Below, piece by piece: positions 25,519 to 34,434 of a stretch of DNA of 64,000 bases (its first letter is position 1; each line of letters begins with the position of its first letter). Origin of the DNA: Lachnotalea sp041821265 (lineage in GTDB: Bacteria; Bacillota; Clostridia; Lachnospirales; Lachnospiraceae); the NCBI GenBank assembly GCA_041821265.1, contig JBGUEQ010000021.1, positions 8,842-72,841 on the forward strand. Reading direction: 5' to 3'. The notes under the pieces were generated by a model. That model did not search any database and had not been told where the DNA came from. It was given only the letters and a program-made list of their open reading frames with translations. A program made the translations under genes and the position numbers.

Positions 25519-26625
25519 ATGTTACAGGAATTTAAATTAAAAGATAATATTGTATTAAGAAACAGGATTGTTGTTACACCAATGACAACATGGTCTTCAA
25601 ATGATGATTTGACGGTTTCAAATGAAGAACTTGAATACTACGCAGCAAGATCTAAAGGTGTAGGAATGGTAATTACCGGGTGTACTTTTTTTCAAAAGAA
25701 CGGACAAGGCTTTGAGAACGAATTTTATGCGGGTACGGATGAATATATTCCTTCTCTTAAAAAACTAGCTGATGCTATTAAATCTAATGGCGCAAAGGCT
25801 ATTCTTCAGATTTTTCATGCAGGTAGAATGGCTATTCCTGGCAAGGGAACTCTTGTTAGTGCATCAGCAATTAAACCATCTCATGGTGCGATGGGAATGG
25901 GAACTGATGTGGAAGAACCAAAAGCTATGACAGAAGAGGAAATTCAAGATTTTATACAAGGATTTTATGAAACAACCAGAAGGGCTATTCAGGCTGGCTT
26001 TGATGGAATTGAAATTCATGGTGCTAACACATTCCTAATTCAGCAGTTCTATTCAGGGGATTCTAATAGAAGAACTGACCAATGGGGAGGGACAAGAGAA
26101 AATCGTATTCGATTACCTCTTCAAATCATTGATGCTGCCAATAGAGCAAAAAATGAATTTGCTGATAAGGATTTTATCATTGGATACAGATTTTCACCTG
26201 AAGAAATTGAAGAAAAGGGAATTACACTTGATGATACGTTATATTTTGTGGATCGACTAGCGAATGAATCAATTGACTATTTAAATCCTTCTATAAACTA
26301 CTATAAGCAGACATCAAAAAGAGATTCAGATGATAAGAGAATAATAGGAAAGCTTCTAATAGAAAAGATAGCAGGTAGAAAACCATTAATTGGCGTAGGA
26401 AAAATTTCAACCAAGGAAGATGCTCAAGACGCACTACAAAATGTTGGGTATGACATAATTGCACTAGGTCAAGCAATCATAATGAATCCTGACTGGGTGT
26501 ATAAGGTTCAGAATAATTTGCCAATTGAACAAACTGTTGATCTCAACGATTATAAATCTATAAAGATTCCAGAAGGTTTGATGAATGTAATCAAATTAGT
26601 ACCAGGTTGGTTTACAGTTAAATAG
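25519..26625 (+). CDS. NADH:flavin oxidoreductase, old yellow enzyme family
   Basis: This 368-residue FMN TIM-barrel enzyme is an ene-reductase of the OYE family, without the Fe-S and FAD domains of the larger enzyme at 4630-6627. Features are LRNRIVVTPMTTW near 13-25, ILQIFHAGRMA near 95-105, FDGIEIHGANTFLIQQFYSG near 160-180, NRRTDQWGG near 182-190 and LIGVGKI near 294. The first histidine of the usual HxxH/HxxN substrate pair is His165. AGGAGG precedes the start. A decayed nitroreductase sits just upstream and a TetR gene is convergent downstream. The physiological substrate is unknown. Confidence 0.9.
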   Translation: MLQEFKLKDNIVLRNRIVVTPMTTWSSNDDLTVSNEELEYYAARSKGVGMVITGCTFFQKNGQGFENEFYAGTDEYIPSLKKLADAIKSNGAKAILQIFHAGRMAIPGKGTLVSASAIKPSHGAMGMGTDVEEPKAMTEEEIQDFIQGFYETTRRAIQAGFDGIEIHGANTFLIQQFYSGDSNRRTDQWGGTRENRIRLPLQIIDAANRAKNEFADKDFIIGYRFSPEEIEEKGITLDDTLYFVDRLANESIDYLNPSINYYKQTSKRDSDDKRIIGKLLIEKIAGRKPLIGVGKISTKEDAQDALQNVGYDIIALGQAIIMNPDWVYKVQNNLPIEQTVDLNDYKSIKIPEGLMNVIKLVPGWFTVK

Positions 26626-26709
26626 TTATAACAATTCTACTGTAAAAGGTAGGAGTAAGTTACGAAACCATAATATAACAAAAAAATATGACAAAATTAT
26701 AAAGTTATC

Positions 26710-26743
26710 AAAATCCCTTTAACAACAGTGTTAGAGGGATTTT
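26710..26743. terminator. Terminator after the OYE gene
   Basis: AAAATCCCTTTAAC (26710-26723) pairs with GTTAGAGGGATTTT (26730-26743) with one wobble, and T-runs on both strands. It serves the OYE gene and perhaps the convergent TetR gene. Confidence 0.75.
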
Positions 26744-26935
26744 GCTACTCATAAAACAAAACGGCAATCGTAGAAAGAAAATGTGTATAACTTCTAAAAA
26801 AAGTACAGCAAATACAGTCAGATGGCTGACGTTCGACATCCATTCGTAGCTAGCACGAATCGTAATGCCGATAAACTAGCCATTATACTAGATTGAAAAT
26901 CTACAAGCCAGCAAAATTTATTTCATAAGAATACG
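26744..26935. other. Convergent intergenic stretch with eroded repeat
   Basis: CATTCGTAGCTAGCACGAAT near 26850 forms a small hairpin and resembles other eroded repeat pieces (CCATTCGTATCGGAAGTG near 63795). No gene is seen. Confidence 0.3.
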
Positions 26936-27478
26936 TTACCGATTGAAATAATGACCACTGAATAGAGCGTATGTTATATTTTCTATAAAAGAGGCATCGT
27001 TAAAAGGTCCTTTATTTACATAGTTTTTGATAATTCTGGTAAAACCACCTGCAGTAAAAAAAGCAATGTAATCACGCGTAGATGTGTCTTCTTCAAGAAT
27101 TGCACGTTTACATGAGAGAAGAGAATTATAAAATCCATTAAATAACAATAGAGATAAACCGTTGTTTATTACTAATTTTAGAAAATAATAGTTGTTTTCA
27201 ACATAAAGGCTGAAGAAATGACAGAGGTCATTTAAAGTGATTTTTTCAGAATTAGGCAATTCTTCAATTGTAAAGGGATATTTGTTTTCAAGCTCATAAA
27301 TTATAACATATTCTTTTGAATGGAAAAGGGTATAAAAAGTTTGTCTGGAAACTTGGGCTTGTTTACAAAGTTCACTGATGCTTATATCTGTAAACGATTT
27401 TATGCTCATTAAATCTAATAATGTGTTAGCGATTATTCTTTGAGAAGTTAGCGCAGTTTTATTATCTCCTGTATACAT
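26936..27478 (-). CDS. TetR/AcrR-family regulator
   Basis: This protein of 180 residues has a TetR DNA-binding domain at about 12-60 (IANTLLDLMSIKSFTDISIS, then SRQTFYTLFHSKE) and a C-terminal ligand and dimer domain (FTAGGFTRIIKNYVNKGPF near 150). The annotated frame could extend to 27553, but the extra 25 residues overlap a truncated flavodoxin gene and lack TetR likeness, so the Met at 27478 is preferred even though its ribosome site is weak. It is convergent with the OYE gene. Its original target may have been the flavodoxin-type gene now cut short upstream. Confidence 0.8.
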   Translation of the reverse strand: MYTGDNKTALTSQRIIANTLLDLMSIKSFTDISISELCKQAQVSRQTFYTLFHSKEYVIIYELENKYPFTIEELPNSEKITLNDLCHFFSLYVENNYYFLKLVINNGLSLLLFNGFYNSLLSCKRAILEEDTSTRDYIAFFTAGGFTRIIKNYVNKGPFNDASFIENITYALFSGHYFNR

Positions 27479-27506
27479 TGGAAAGTGCTTCTTATTCGGG
27501 GATATA

Positions 27507-27767
27507 TTAGAACTCCACATTCCCATTAAATGCACCATATGTAATGATCCCAAAAATATATTCAGCTTTTAATTGTGTTTTACTTAAAAATTCTTTTACC
27601 GGAATTGGAAGTGTACCACGATAATTAGGTACAACAATGCCAATTTTATCATCTTCAAAATCCAATTTACCTGATTTTAATATAGACGGGATAGAAATTT
27701 GAATTCCACCGATCTTCTTAGCAACCTCAAGACAGTTACCGGTTGATGTAAAATAAAATATAGTCAT
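27507..27767 (-). pseudogene. EFR1-type flavodoxin/ferredoxin gene, truncated
   Basis: The 86-residue frame MTIFYFTSTGNCLEVAKKIG matches the N-terminal flavodoxin half of EFR1-family proteins, with the FMN-phosphate loop STGN near 8-11 and VVPNYRGTLPIPVKEFL near 45-61. Intact proteins of this family run to about 260 residues and end in a 2x[4Fe-4S] ferredoxin domain. Here the frame stops just after ITYGAFNG, so the deletion has removed about two thirds of the gene. A ribosome site (TTGGAGG on the minus strand) is still present. Confidence 0.75.
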
Positions 27768-28074
27768 AATTAACCTCCAAGATAAATATCCATATGATTA
27801 CGTATCACACCAACAACATAGACCTTTGTCAAGGTTGGCTTAGAGATACAGTCATGGTGTGGACAGTTTAATAAAATATTTAGATTAGCTGGTATTCTTT
27901 TTGTTAAATGAAAATACAGAAAGAGCAGCCCACGATTCTACCGTTAAGTTTTTGTAATATAATGTAGAAAAAAAGTTGTATTATAGTGTATAATAGAATG
28001 AAAGCAGACTTTAAAGTCGTAAGAATGAAGTGTAAATGGTATCCATATTGTGGATAAAAACGTGGAGGATAATT
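27768..28074 (+). other. Upstream region of the second chemoreceptor
   Basis: No gene is seen. TATAAT at 27989-27994 could be a -10, but no good -35 is present. GGAGG at 28063-28067 is the ribosome site of the chemoreceptor. Confidence 0.3.
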
Positions 28075-29523
28075 ATGAATAATAGAACGAAGGATATTAA
28101 TAAAATTATGGTTTATGTAATAAGTGTTTTGATATTGGTTATTCCAATCATTTGCTACTCGGAATGGAAGTCTGGTGGCTCATTAAATGCATTTTACTAC
28201 ACATTAATTAGTGCGATTTTATCAGTTATAATACTAAATATTGTTCTCATTCGGAAGCCAGACTCTATTATTATCAGATATCTGTTGTGTACTCTTTATG
28301 GAATAACCTTTTTTATCTGGATGATTTTTACTGATAATTTGGTGGTTTTGGCATATGCATTTATTGGAGGAAGTATTATTGTTCTTTATCATGATATGAA
28401 ATTTACGATATTTACAACTTTAGCAATCAGTGTTGGGAGTATTGCGGTTACTACTATGCGTATGTTGGCGGGTACAGTTAAGTTAAATGAAGGATTAGTA
28501 CTGATTGCACTCGTTATTATATATGCTATTGTATGGAGTCTTGTAAATAAAAGACAAAGTGAGTTTACAAAGGAAGATGAAGCCGTGATTGAGGAACATA
28601 AGATGAATCAGTCAAATAAGATAGCTTATTTGAGCGATGCTTCATCAAATCTTGAAAAAGCAATTGAAAAAGTTGATGAATTTGCAGATAATTTGAAAGC
28701 TAGTATGATGGAATCAAAGACGGCAGTTGAAAATATCTCTGAAAGTACAATGGATACAGCGGAAAGTATACAGCAACAGACGATATTGACAGAAACGATT
28801 AATACAATTACGGAATCATTGCTGTCAATTGTACAAATCATTAGTGAAAGTGTAAATCAGTCTGTTAATTATACTAAAGTGGGTAAAGATAAGATGGATA
28901 CATTAGCGAGCATGACAGAAATGATTGTAAGTCATAGTAAAAGTATCGCTGAAAGAATGAATGAATTTGAAAAAAAAGTTGATAATATTAAGAGTATTAC
29001 GGATACAATTCAAAAGATTACTTCCAGTACAAATCTTTTGGCGTTAAATGCATCGATTGAGGCGGCAAGAGCAGGAGAGGCAGGAAAGGGGTTTGCCGTG
29101 GTAGCTGGTGAAATAAGTAAATTAGCCCATGAAACCAGACAGTCTACGATTCAAATTGATGAAATGCTAGGTATATTTATGAATGAGATTCAAGGTATTT
29201 CAAATGTTGTAAATGATAATGCTGAAAAAATGGATGAGGAAGCGAATCTGGTTTTGGAAGCGGAAAAGAATTTTGCTGAAATAGCAGAGTGTTTGTCTAG
29301 AACATCCGAGATTACCATGAAGTTGGAGTCAAAATGCGATGAACTTTCAAATTCCAATAGTGGAATTAGGGATCACATACACAATTTATCAGCAATGAGT
29401 GAGGAAGTAGCAGCACAATCGGAAAAAACGGTGGATATACAACAGAGTAACTATAATACTTCTGAAATGATTTCTCAGGAATTATCAGTAATGCTTGAGA
29501 TGGCAGAAAAAATAAAAGCATGA
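28075..29523 (+). CDS. Chemoreceptor with multi-pass membrane N-terminus
   Basis: This 482-residue protein starts with about six closely spaced hydrophobic helices (about 8-160) with very short loops, then moves directly into a coiled-coil MCP signalling domain whose tip reads TNLLALNASIEAARAGEAG near 323-341. It has no extracellular ligand domain and no clear HAMP, so it would sense something in or at the membrane. The start at 28075 is chosen for its GGAGG; a longer frame begins at 28036 without one. No chemotaxis kinase gene is nearby. The ligand is unknown. Confidence 0.9.
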   Translation: MNNRTKDINKIMVYVISVLILVIPIICYSEWKSGGSLNAFYYTLISAILSVIILNIVLIRKPDSIIIRYLLCTLYGITFFIWMIFTDNLVVLAYAFIGGSIIVLYHDMKFTIFTTLAISVGSIAVTTMRMLAGTVKLNEGLVLIALVIIYAIVWSLVNKRQSEFTKEDEAVIEEHKMNQSNKIAYLSDASSNLEKAIEKVDEFADNLKASMMESKTAVENISESTMDTAESIQQQTILTETINTITESLLSIVQIISESVNQSVNYTKVGKDKMDTLASMTEMIVSHSKSIAERMNEFEKKVDNIKSITDTIQKITSSTNLLALNASIEAARAGEAGKGFAVVAGEISKLAHETRQSTIQIDEMLGIFMNEIQGISNVVNDNAEKMDEEANLVLEAEKNFAEIAECLSRTSEITMKLESKCDELSNSNSGIRDHIHNLSAMSEEVAAQSEKTVDIQQSNYNTSEMISQELSVMLEMAEKIKA

Positions 29524-29730
29524 TTAGCATACGAACTCAAAAAACAACTTAATAAATCCATCAACAGGCAAAAGTTTATTAGTCTATAATCTTTTTAATT
29601 GAAAATTATAGATTGAAGAATTAAAAAATGGAAAAGCTTCAATCAGAGGCAACTCAAAAGAAAATTCAAGATGAGAAGGCTGAGTGAGAAGAGAAGCTTA
29701 GTTTTTGAAAAAGAGCGGTTCTATAAGTAA
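29524..29730. other. Intergenic gap with short inverted repeat
   Basis: TCTATAAT (29583-29590) pairs with ATTATAGA (29605-29612). A 19-codon frame at 29628 (MEKLQSEATQKKIQDEKAE) has no ribosome site and is likely a remnant or chance. Confidence 0.3.
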
Positions 29731-30279
29731 TTAGGTGGTACCTCTGAACCAATAATATTTTAAACTATCAGGCATCAGTTCGAACAATGAATCAGCAGCT
29801 TCGCTGGCTGTGAGTGGATAACCTTCAAAAATCCATTTGCGATACATTGTACTGATACCGATGCAAAAGACATCGATTTGTAGTTGCTCTGATGGAGTTA
29901 AGCCATTGCCGTTCCTGTTCATGCGCGTTATTTTCAGTACAGTTTCTGTTGAATATTCATATATAAAATCAGATAAACAGTTAGGTCCAGTGATTTTAAA
30001 AGCACGGTGCAAAAACTGCCAATCTCTTTTTCCGAAATAAAATAGCAAATAATAAAGAGACCGATAGTCGGTGCAATTTGGAGATTCAAGTAAACGATCC
30101 AATAGTTCTTTATAATTGTAATTCATAATATCATATTTATCTTTAAAATAACGATATAAAGTAGCTTTGCTGATACCTGCCACATCAGCAATTTTTTTTA
30201 CTGTTATATGCTCGAAGTCTGTTGTTCTTATTAGGTAGTTGAATGAATCTACAATGGCATTTTTAGTACGGTCTATCAT
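29731..30279 (-). CDS. TetR-family regulator
   Basis: This 182-residue regulator has a TetR helix-turn-helix at about 20-50 (HITVKKIADVAGISKATLYR, then YFKDKYDIMNY) and a C-terminal domain of the TetR_C_8 type. AAGGAGG precedes the start. It is divergent from the 911-residue oxidoreductase gene; the 133-base gap holds a TGAGAC/GTCTCA dyad overlapping both promoters, so it very likely represses itself and that gene. Confidence 0.9.
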   Translation of the reverse strand: MIDRTKNAIVDSFNYLIRTTDFEHITVKKIADVAGISKATLYRYFKDKYDIMNYNYKELLDRLLESPNCTDYRSLYYLLFYFGKRDWQFLHRAFKITGPNCLSDFIYEYSTETVLKITRMNRNGNGLTPSEQLQIDVFCIGISTMYRKWIFEGYPLTASEAADSLFELMPDSLKYYWFRGTT

Positions 30280-30315
30280 GAAAAAATCCTCCTTTTATCG
30301 AGACGATATATCTCT

Positions 30316-30381
30316 ATTGTATCATTATGAGACACTATGTCAAGTTAGTCTCATGACAAGTAGATACGCTGTTGATATAAT
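30316..30381. promoter_or_regulatory. Divergent promoters with shared TetR-type operator
   Basis: Forward promoter: ATGACA (30353-30358), 17 bases, TATAAT (30376-30381). Reverse promoter on the minus strand: TTGACA (30338-30343), 16 bases, TACAAT (30316-30321). ATGAGAC (30327-30333) and GTCTCAT (30348-30354) form a perfect dyad with a 14-base spacer, overlapping the forward -35 and lying inside the reverse promoter, as expected for a TetR repressor of both genes. Confidence 0.7.
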
Positions 30382-30412
30382 GAAAAAAAGTGATTAATGG
30401 AGGATAAGTTCA

Positions 30413-33148
30413 ATGGCAAAGCAACACGTTTTTACAGATGGCGAAAAAGCCTGTTTAAAGGAGTACTGGGAGACTTGTAGTAAAACACCAAGAAAGAATC
30501 TTATAAGGTTAGTGAAGCATATGAATATGCTGAACTTAAACCCATCAGAGACATCGTGGGAATATATCTTTTTTGACCGTATTTTGTCTGATAAGATGGT
30601 AGACTTTCTGTTAAAAATGAAGTTAAGAAAACCATATTACATTAAAGATTTGTCAAAACTTCAAGGAATGGAAATTGAAGAAACTGCAAAATTTGCAGAT
30701 GAACTGGTACATATCGGTATTTTGGAATACACAAGTGATGATGCTGGCGTAGATTTGATACAAATGCCTGTTTTTGCACCGGGAGCAATGGAAAATACCA
30801 TCATGCAGGTGTGGATGACAGAAAAGTATCCTGAGACAGCACCAGCTTTTCTGAATTATATTCTGGATTTACAGAAAAAAGTTTCAAATTTCATACCAAT
30901 GGGTTCAGCCTTGATGCGTGCAATTCCAATAGAGACAGCAATTGCAAAAGAACCTAAGAAAGTGAAGTATGAAGAGGTATCTTACTGGTTAGATAAAGCA
31001 GGTGAAAGTATAGCAGTTGCACCATGTGAATGCAGAAGACTGCGTAGAATGGTAGGAGAAGGTACTTCAGATCTAGAAGGAGAATGGTGTATTGAACTTG
31101 GAAAATATGCAGAAAGCTGTATTCGGGTAGGAAAGGCTAGACGAATTACCAGAGCAGAAGCGGAAGATATTTTGCAAAGAGCAGAAGAAAGAGGATATGT
31201 ACATCAGGTATCCAATATAGATGGACCTGACTTTTCGCTTTTCCTTTGTAACTGTAACTGGGATACCTGTATGGCACTTCGTACTTCCTGGTACACACAA
31301 TCTCCAAGTTTTTCACGCTCTAACTATGTTGCAAATGTTGAACAGGAAAAATGTGTTGCGTGTGGTGGATGTGTGGAAGTCTGTCCACAAAATGCAGTGA
31401 AATTAGGTCAGAAGTTATGTCAGGAAAAACCTGTTAAGATTGAAAATAAAAAGATACCAGATAATCATTTATTCTTTGGAAAAGAAAATTGGCAGCCGGA
31501 TTTCCTGACAGAACGAGATAACGTGGTACCTGAAACGGGAACATCTCCATGTAAAACGAATTGTCCGGCACACATTTCAATTCAGGGATATTTGAAAAAG
31601 GCTTCAGACGGAAAATATGCAGAGGCACTGGAAATTATTAAGAAAGAAAATCCATTTCCTGCTGTTTGCGGAAGTGTTTGTGCAAGGTTCTGTGAACAGG
31701 TTTGTACAAGAGGAGATCAGGATGAAGCTATTGCCATAGATGAAGTTAAAAAGTTCATTGCAGAGCAGGATATGAAAGCAGATGTTCGGTTTATTCCAAA
31801 GAAAAAGAATCAAGAAGGTAAGAAAATTGCTGTTATTGGAGCAGGGCCTGCGGGATTATCCTGTGCATATTATCTTGCAGTTTATGGACACCAGGTTACC
31901 GTGTTTGAAAAAGAAGCAAAGGCAGGCGGCATGATGCAGTTTGGAATGCCGGCATTCCGCTTAGAAAAAGATGTGGTAGATGCAGAAATAGATGTAATAA
32001 AGGCATTAGGTGTGGAAATTAAAACTGGTGTTGAGGTAGGAAAATATATCACATTAGAAGAACTTCGTGCACAAGGTTACAAAGGTTTTTATGTTGCAAT
32101 TGGAGCGCAGGGCGGAAGAAAAATAGGAATCGACGGCGAAGATGGAGATGGTGTAATTTCTGGAATTGATTTCCTTAGGGAAGTTGCAATGGAGGAAATG
32201 AACCCATTACATGGAAAGGTTATCGTTGTTGGTGGTGGAAATGTTGCAATTGATGTAGCCAGAACAGCGAGACGTTTTGGCGGAGAAACTATTTCCATGT
32301 TCTGTCTGGAAGATCGTAAAAATATGCCAGCAGCAGCTGATGAAGTTGAAGAAGCAGAAGAAGAGCAGATTCAGATGCATTGTGGTTGGGGACCAAAGGA
32401 AATACTTTTAGAGAATGGCAAAGTCAAAGGAATTGTATTTAAAAAATGTCTTTCTGTAAAAGACTCAGATGGACGTTTCAACCCTCAGTATGATGAGAAT
32501 GATGTATTAACTGTGGAGTGTGACTTTGTTTTATCAGCAATTGGACAATCTATCCAGTGGAACCATTTATTGGATGGGACAAAGGTAGAATTAAATCGTA
32601 ATAATACTGCAAAAGCAGATTCTTGGACATATCAGACAGCGCAGAAGGATGTTTTTGTGGGTGGAGATGCTTATACAGGACCAAGGTTTGCGATTGATGC
32701 GATTGCAGCTGGAAAGGAAGGGGCTGAGTCTTTGCAACGTTTTGTATGGGAAGGCCATAGTCTCACACTTGGAAGGGTAAAAAGAGATAATTATAAATAT
32801 CTTGATAAAGATAATCTGGTTCTTCCAGAATACGATAATGCAAAACGCCAGAAATCAGGACGTGATTCAAGTAAATCATTAAGTTTTAAGGATGAAAGAA
32901 TAACATTTACAGAGGAACAAGTAAAGAAAGAAACAGCCAGATGCCTTGGATGTGGAGCAGCAAGAGTAGATCAGAATATTTGTATTGGCTGTGGATTATG
33001 TACCACAAGATGTAAATTTGATGCAATTATTCTTACAAGAAAGTATGATGCATGGGGCGTTCCTTATGAAAAACTGGTAGGTGCCATTGTAAAAGATACT
33101 GTATTAAAGGTCGGTCGTACAATAGCTGGATCATTCAAACAGGAGTAA
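30413..33148 (+). CDS. Multidomain FeS/FAD oxidoreductase (GltD/NfnB-like core)
   Basis: This 911-residue protein chains several redox modules. Residues 1-300 form an N-terminal region with cysteine motifs (APCECRRLRR near 202, then FLCNCNWDTC near 281) seen in some ferredoxin-type dehydrogenases. A 4Fe-4S motif follows (CVACGGCVEVCP near 309-320), then an FeS domain like that of dihydropyrimidine dehydrogenase (CPAHISIQGYL, CGSVCARFCEQVC near 384-430), FAD (GAGPAGLSCAYYL near 476), NAD(P) (GGGNVAIDVARTARR near 606) and a C-terminal ferredoxin (CIGCGLCTTRC near 862). It probably moves electrons between NAD(P)H and ferredoxin. GGAGG precedes the start; hypA follows 5 bases later. Control by the divergent TetR is likely. 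Confidence 0.85.
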   Translation: MAKQHVFTDGEKACLKEYWETCSKTPRKNLIRLVKHMNMLNLNPSETSWEYIFFDRILSDKMVDFLLKMKLRKPYYIKDLSKLQGMEIEETAKFADELVHIGILEYTSDDAGVDLIQMPVFAPGAMENTIMQVWMTEKYPETAPAFLNYILDLQKKVSNFIPMGSALMRAIPIETAIAKEPKKVKYEEVSYWLDKAGESIAVAPCECRRLRRMVGEGTSDLEGEWCIELGKYAESCIRVGKARRITRAEAEDILQRAEERGYVHQVSNIDGPDFSLFLCNCNWDTCMALRTSWYTQSPSFSRSNYVANVEQEKCVACGGCVEVCPQNAVKLGQKLCQEKPVKIENKKIPDNHLFFGKENWQPDFLTERDNVVPETGTSPCKTNCPAHISIQGYLKKASDGKYAEALEIIKKENPFPAVCGSVCARFCEQVCTRGDQDEAIAIDEVKKFIAEQDMKADVRFIPKKKNQEGKKIAVIGAGPAGLSCAYYLAVYGHQVTVFEKEAKAGGMMQFGMPAFRLEKDVVDAEIDVIKALGVEIKTGVEVGKYITLEELRAQGYKGFYVAIGAQGGRKIGIDGEDGDGVISGIDFLREVAMEEMNPLHGKVIVVGGGNVAIDVARTARRFGGETISMFCLEDRKNMPAAADEVEEAEEEQIQMHCGWGPKEILLENGKVKGIVFKKCLSVKDSDGRFNPQYDENDVLTVECDFVLSAIGQSIQWNHLLDGTKVELNRNNTAKADSWTYQTAQKDVFVGGDAYTGPRFAIDAIAAGKEGAESLQRFVWEGHSLTLGRVKRDNYKYLDKDNLVLPEYDNAKRQKSGRDSSKSLSFKDERITFTEEQVKKETARCLGCGAARVDQNICIGCGLCTTRCKFDAIILTRKYDAWGVPYEKLVGAIVKDTVLKVGRTIAGSFKQE

Positions 33149-33153
33149 AAGAT

Positions 33154-33495
33154 ATGCATGAAATAGGTGTTTTAGAAGAAGCAGTAAGAACCGTAGAAAG
33201 AATTGCAAAGGACAATCAGATTGATAAAATCCGCTTTATCACATTGGAAATAGGAGAACTCACCGGCTATCTGCCGATTTTCTTCGAAAAATATTTTCCA
33301 ATGGTTGTGGAAAACCGACCAGTTTTAAAAAATGCCGAACTGCGTATGCAAATTATAAAGGGAGAAGCAATCTGTGACGAATGTCAGTCTCTTTATAATG
33401 TGATGAAAAATGAGGGCTGTTGTCCAAATTGTAAAAGCAGGTCAAAAAAGATACTAGGTGGACAGGAATTTTTGATTAAAGACATTGGATATTGA
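33154..33495 (+). CDS. hypA: Hydrogenase nickel-insertion protein HypA
   Basis: HypA delivers nickel to [NiFe] hydrogenase together with HypB. The 113-residue protein has the N-terminal MHE nickel site and a zinc site with two CxxC pairs (CDEC near 73-76 and CPNC near 87-90). It starts 5 bases after the large oxidoreductase, so it is in that operon. HypB should follow, but only a 27-codon stub remains. No hydrogenase structural gene is present in the window, so HypA may be orphaned or act on something elsewhere. Confidence 0.93.
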   Translation: MHEIGVLEEAVRTVERIAKDNQIDKIRFITLEIGELTGYLPIFFEKYFPMVVENRPVLKNAELRMQIIKGEAICDECQSLYNVMKNEGCCPNCKSRSKKILGGQEFLIKDIGY

Positions 33496-33537
33496 GTTTG
33501 GGGCATAGCAAGGATGTAAAAATGGAGGAACCGAAAC

Positions 33538-33621
33538 ATGGATGAAATTAGAATTATTGAAATTAAGCAGAGTGTATTTATGGATAATAATGCGGAGGAT
33601 GACCGCATTCGGCAGGAATAG
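33538..33621 (+). pseudogene. hypB: hypB stub (first 27 codons only)
   Basis: After a GGAGG site, the frame MDEIRIIEIKQSVFMDNNAE then DDRIRQE matches the N-terminus of HypB and then hits a stop, before the GTPase P-loop. No HypB sequence follows in any frame that I can see. The position right after hypA fits. Confidence 0.8.
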
Positions 33622-34030
33622 GGCTGGTTATTTAGTAAAAAATTTATTAAAAAAAGTATTAGTCCAAGAATTTTTTGTTTTTAGGGATAAAAAATGCCAG
33701 TTATATTAGTAAAAGCCAAATTAGCAATGAAGATAATATGTTGAGACAAAAGAAAAATCAAAATGACTTGATTAAGAATAAACTCTTTGATGGTTTCTTG
33801 AGATGTCAGTTGAGGAATGGAAAATGAAGAATTAATGGAGTAAAAAAATGAATATGTAATATTCAATAAAAATCAAGTCAGCACTTATATTTACTAGTGT
33901 TGGCTTTTTAAGTTTAAGACACTGGTGTAAAAGATTTTTGTCAAGGATGCCTAGCAAGTGGTGTTTGGATTTGATGAAGGACTTGTATAATCTGCAAGAT
34001 TAAACTTTTTAGTATTGCTTTCAACATCTT
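33622..34030. other. Intergenic stretch after the hypB stub
   Basis: About 400 AT-rich bases without a recognisable gene or structured element. It probably derives from the deletion that removed hypB and from flanking insertion-sequence decay. Confidence 0.35.
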
Positions 34031-34330
34031 TTCTATGTATAATATGTGTAATTATACATAGAATGGTGGTACTGTATGTCATCTTTAGTTTATCTTAAAA
34101 ACAAGAAAAACAATGTTACTTATGTTTTTGAAAATACTTCTAAATGGGACAGCATTTCAAAAAAATGCATATGTAGTAGAAAGTGTATCGGTCAAACGCT
34201 TTTATTTGATAAAATATTTTCTTGAATTGGATTAGATGATGTTCTCAAACATATTTTTCCAGAGGACTGGAATCAGATTTTAAGTTGTGCATATTTTATT
34301 TTGAGTGGAGCAAAAGTATTATGTTCTTAA
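34031..34330 (+). mobile_element. IS1634-type insertion sequence remnant
   Basis: TTCTATGTATA (34031-34041) and TATACATAGAA (34053-34063) form a perfect palindrome ahead of a transposase frame. From 34076 the frame reads MSSLVYLKNKKNNVTYVFEN, then CIGQTLL, stops at 34223 and continues in frame as IGLDDVLKHIFPEDWNQILS to a stop at 34330. Both parts match the N-terminal region of IS1634/IS4-group transposases, with an internal deletion. The catalytic DDE part is gone. Confidence 0.75.
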
Positions 34331-34434
34331 TCACGGGAATTAGTCGGAAAGAGAAAAAGTTATTTTTACTCGCTTATAACATGTAAGTAATGTGGAAAAT
34401 AGTACGATGTATTAAATTTAGCAAGGAGAAGGAA

